24,233 bases of DNA from REEB470 sp032117095. Lineage in GTDB: Bacteria > Bacillota > Bacilli > Paenibacillales > YIM-B00363. The number at the start of each line of letters is the position of its first letter. The stretch's first letter is position 1. The notes under the pieces were generated by a model that saw nothing but the letters and a program-made list of their open reading frames with translations, made no database searches and was not told the DNA's origin. The stretch covers positions 1 to 24,233 of the forward strand of contig JAULZZ010000148.1 of NCBI GenBank assembly GCA_032117095.1, given 5' to 3'. The translations under genes were made by a program, and so were the position numbers. This document shows positions 23,941-24,233 of this stretch, one piece after another.

Positions 23941-24042
23941 TACTAAACACGGATTAAAAACATCTATGCAAAGGAATCCCTTTTACAAGAAAGCACAGTA
24001 ATTTTTAACCGATAGGATTCCTGTATTCAAACAGGGTTTATA
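23941..24042 (+). repeat. MITE-like repeat, copy D (complete)
   Basis: A 102-bp copy bounded by TA (23941-23942 and 24041-24042). The left end CTAAACACGGAT matches copy A. The middle CTTTTACAAGAAAGCA and AATTTTTAACC match copy B. The right end AGGGTTTA has drifted. The internal stem AGGAATCC (23972-23979) with GGATTCCT (24015-24022) is perfect. About 90 nt separate it from murA; apart from the CGTATG/CATACG repeats nothing else is recognised there. Confidence 0.6.
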
Positions 24043-24233
24043 CTAATTCCAAACTAAAACATTGATAAAATCCCAGTCTCTCCCTGTAATACTTTTGATC
24101 GTGTAACCCGCTGGTAACCGATTTCTTTGCCAACATTTCCACATCATCGGCGTTATATCCTGTCAACGTGACGATTTCTTTGTTCTTCTTTCCCACGCCA
24201 CCATATGCGACTACTTCTAACCGTTTGTATGCA
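24038..24233 (-). pseudogene. Fragment resembling an IS630-type transposase N-terminal HTH (partial)
   Basis: A minus-strand reading frame enters from the right edge and encodes 64 visible residues. It contains KRLEVVAYGGVGKKNKEIV, then TLTGYNADDVEMLAKK and SVTSGL. This resembles the N-terminal helix-turn-helix of IS630-family transposases (the R-LEVV..G..NKEI..LTGY pattern). After Ser-Gly-Leu the similarity fades (HDQKYYRERLGFYQCF), and the frame stops at 24038-24040, inside the right end of repeat copy D. The DDE catalytic domain (several hundred residues) is therefore missing on this side. It is probably a decayed insertion sequence. The family call comes from pattern recall on a short stretch. 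Confidence 0.45.

Noticed and set aside
24045..24160. Alternative minus-strand frame reading NRLPAGYTIKSITGRDW and ending FINVLVWN
   Set aside because: It looks protein-like but is only about 40 codons, overlaps the transposase-like frame, and no family was recognised; left unannotated.
1..24233. CRISPR arrays, tRNA or rRNA genes
   Set aside because: No regularly spaced repeats, tRNA cloverleaf candidates or rRNA-like segments were noticed anywhere in the window, although no dedicated RNA-gene search was run.

Overview
The window is a Firmicutes-type chromosomal segment, with every confident complete gene on the + strand. It starts with an ATP synthase operon (atpI-B-E-F-H-A-G-D-C, 31-6840) and runs on into a respiratory complex I operon (nuoA-B-C-D-H-I-J-K-L-M-N, 6929-19909). 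A secreted subtilisin-like protease (19926-22007), a small DUF1146/YwzB-type membrane protein (22266-22490) and murA (22524-23849) follow. Strong Shine-Dalgarno sequences, some GTG/TTG starts, an 11-subunit complex I without nuoE/F/G, and the order atp...ywzB-like...murA (B. subtilis has atpC-ywzB-...-murAA) point to Bacilli, perhaps near Alicyclobacillus/Paenibacillus-type lineages. The genus assignment is inference; no rRNA gene is present.

Energy-conversion block: the F1Fo genes are complete and carry the expected catalytic residues. A stem-loop at 6854-6882 separates them from nuoA. The nuo genes overlap or nearly touch from nuoA to nuoH and again from nuoI to nuoJ. The nuoJ-nuoK gap (170 bp) holds a very GC-rich hairpin and a good-looking sigma-A-type promoter, so nuoKLMN may have its own transcription start. 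The products would make a membrane-bound proton-pumping quinone reductase, whose proton gradient the adjacent ATP synthase uses.

Foreign block: the nuo operon is split between nuoH and nuoI by about 2.87 kb (10404-13273). This holds a full-length type I restriction specificity subunit (hsdS), a DUF1016/YhcG-type PDDEXK nuclease, and a fragment of a second hsdS conserved region. No hsdM or hsdR is present. A short repeat lies on each side: a complete copy just after nuoH and a left-truncated copy just before nuoI. Two more copies lie at 22043-22168 and 23941-24042. The complete copies look like MITEs, with short terminal inverted repeats next to TA dinucleotides and an internal stem. At the right edge, a minus-strand fragment resembling the N-terminal helix-turn-helix of an IS630-type transposase ends inside the last repeat copy.

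Most interesting material: the orphan hsdS plus nuclease cassette inside an essential-type respiratory operon, the repeat family that brackets it, and several small structures. These are a 16-codon ORF coupling hsdS to the nuclease, a perfect 26-bp palindrome over the nuclease stop codon, and the internal nuoK promoter. All coordinates and motifs were read by eye; no database search was run.
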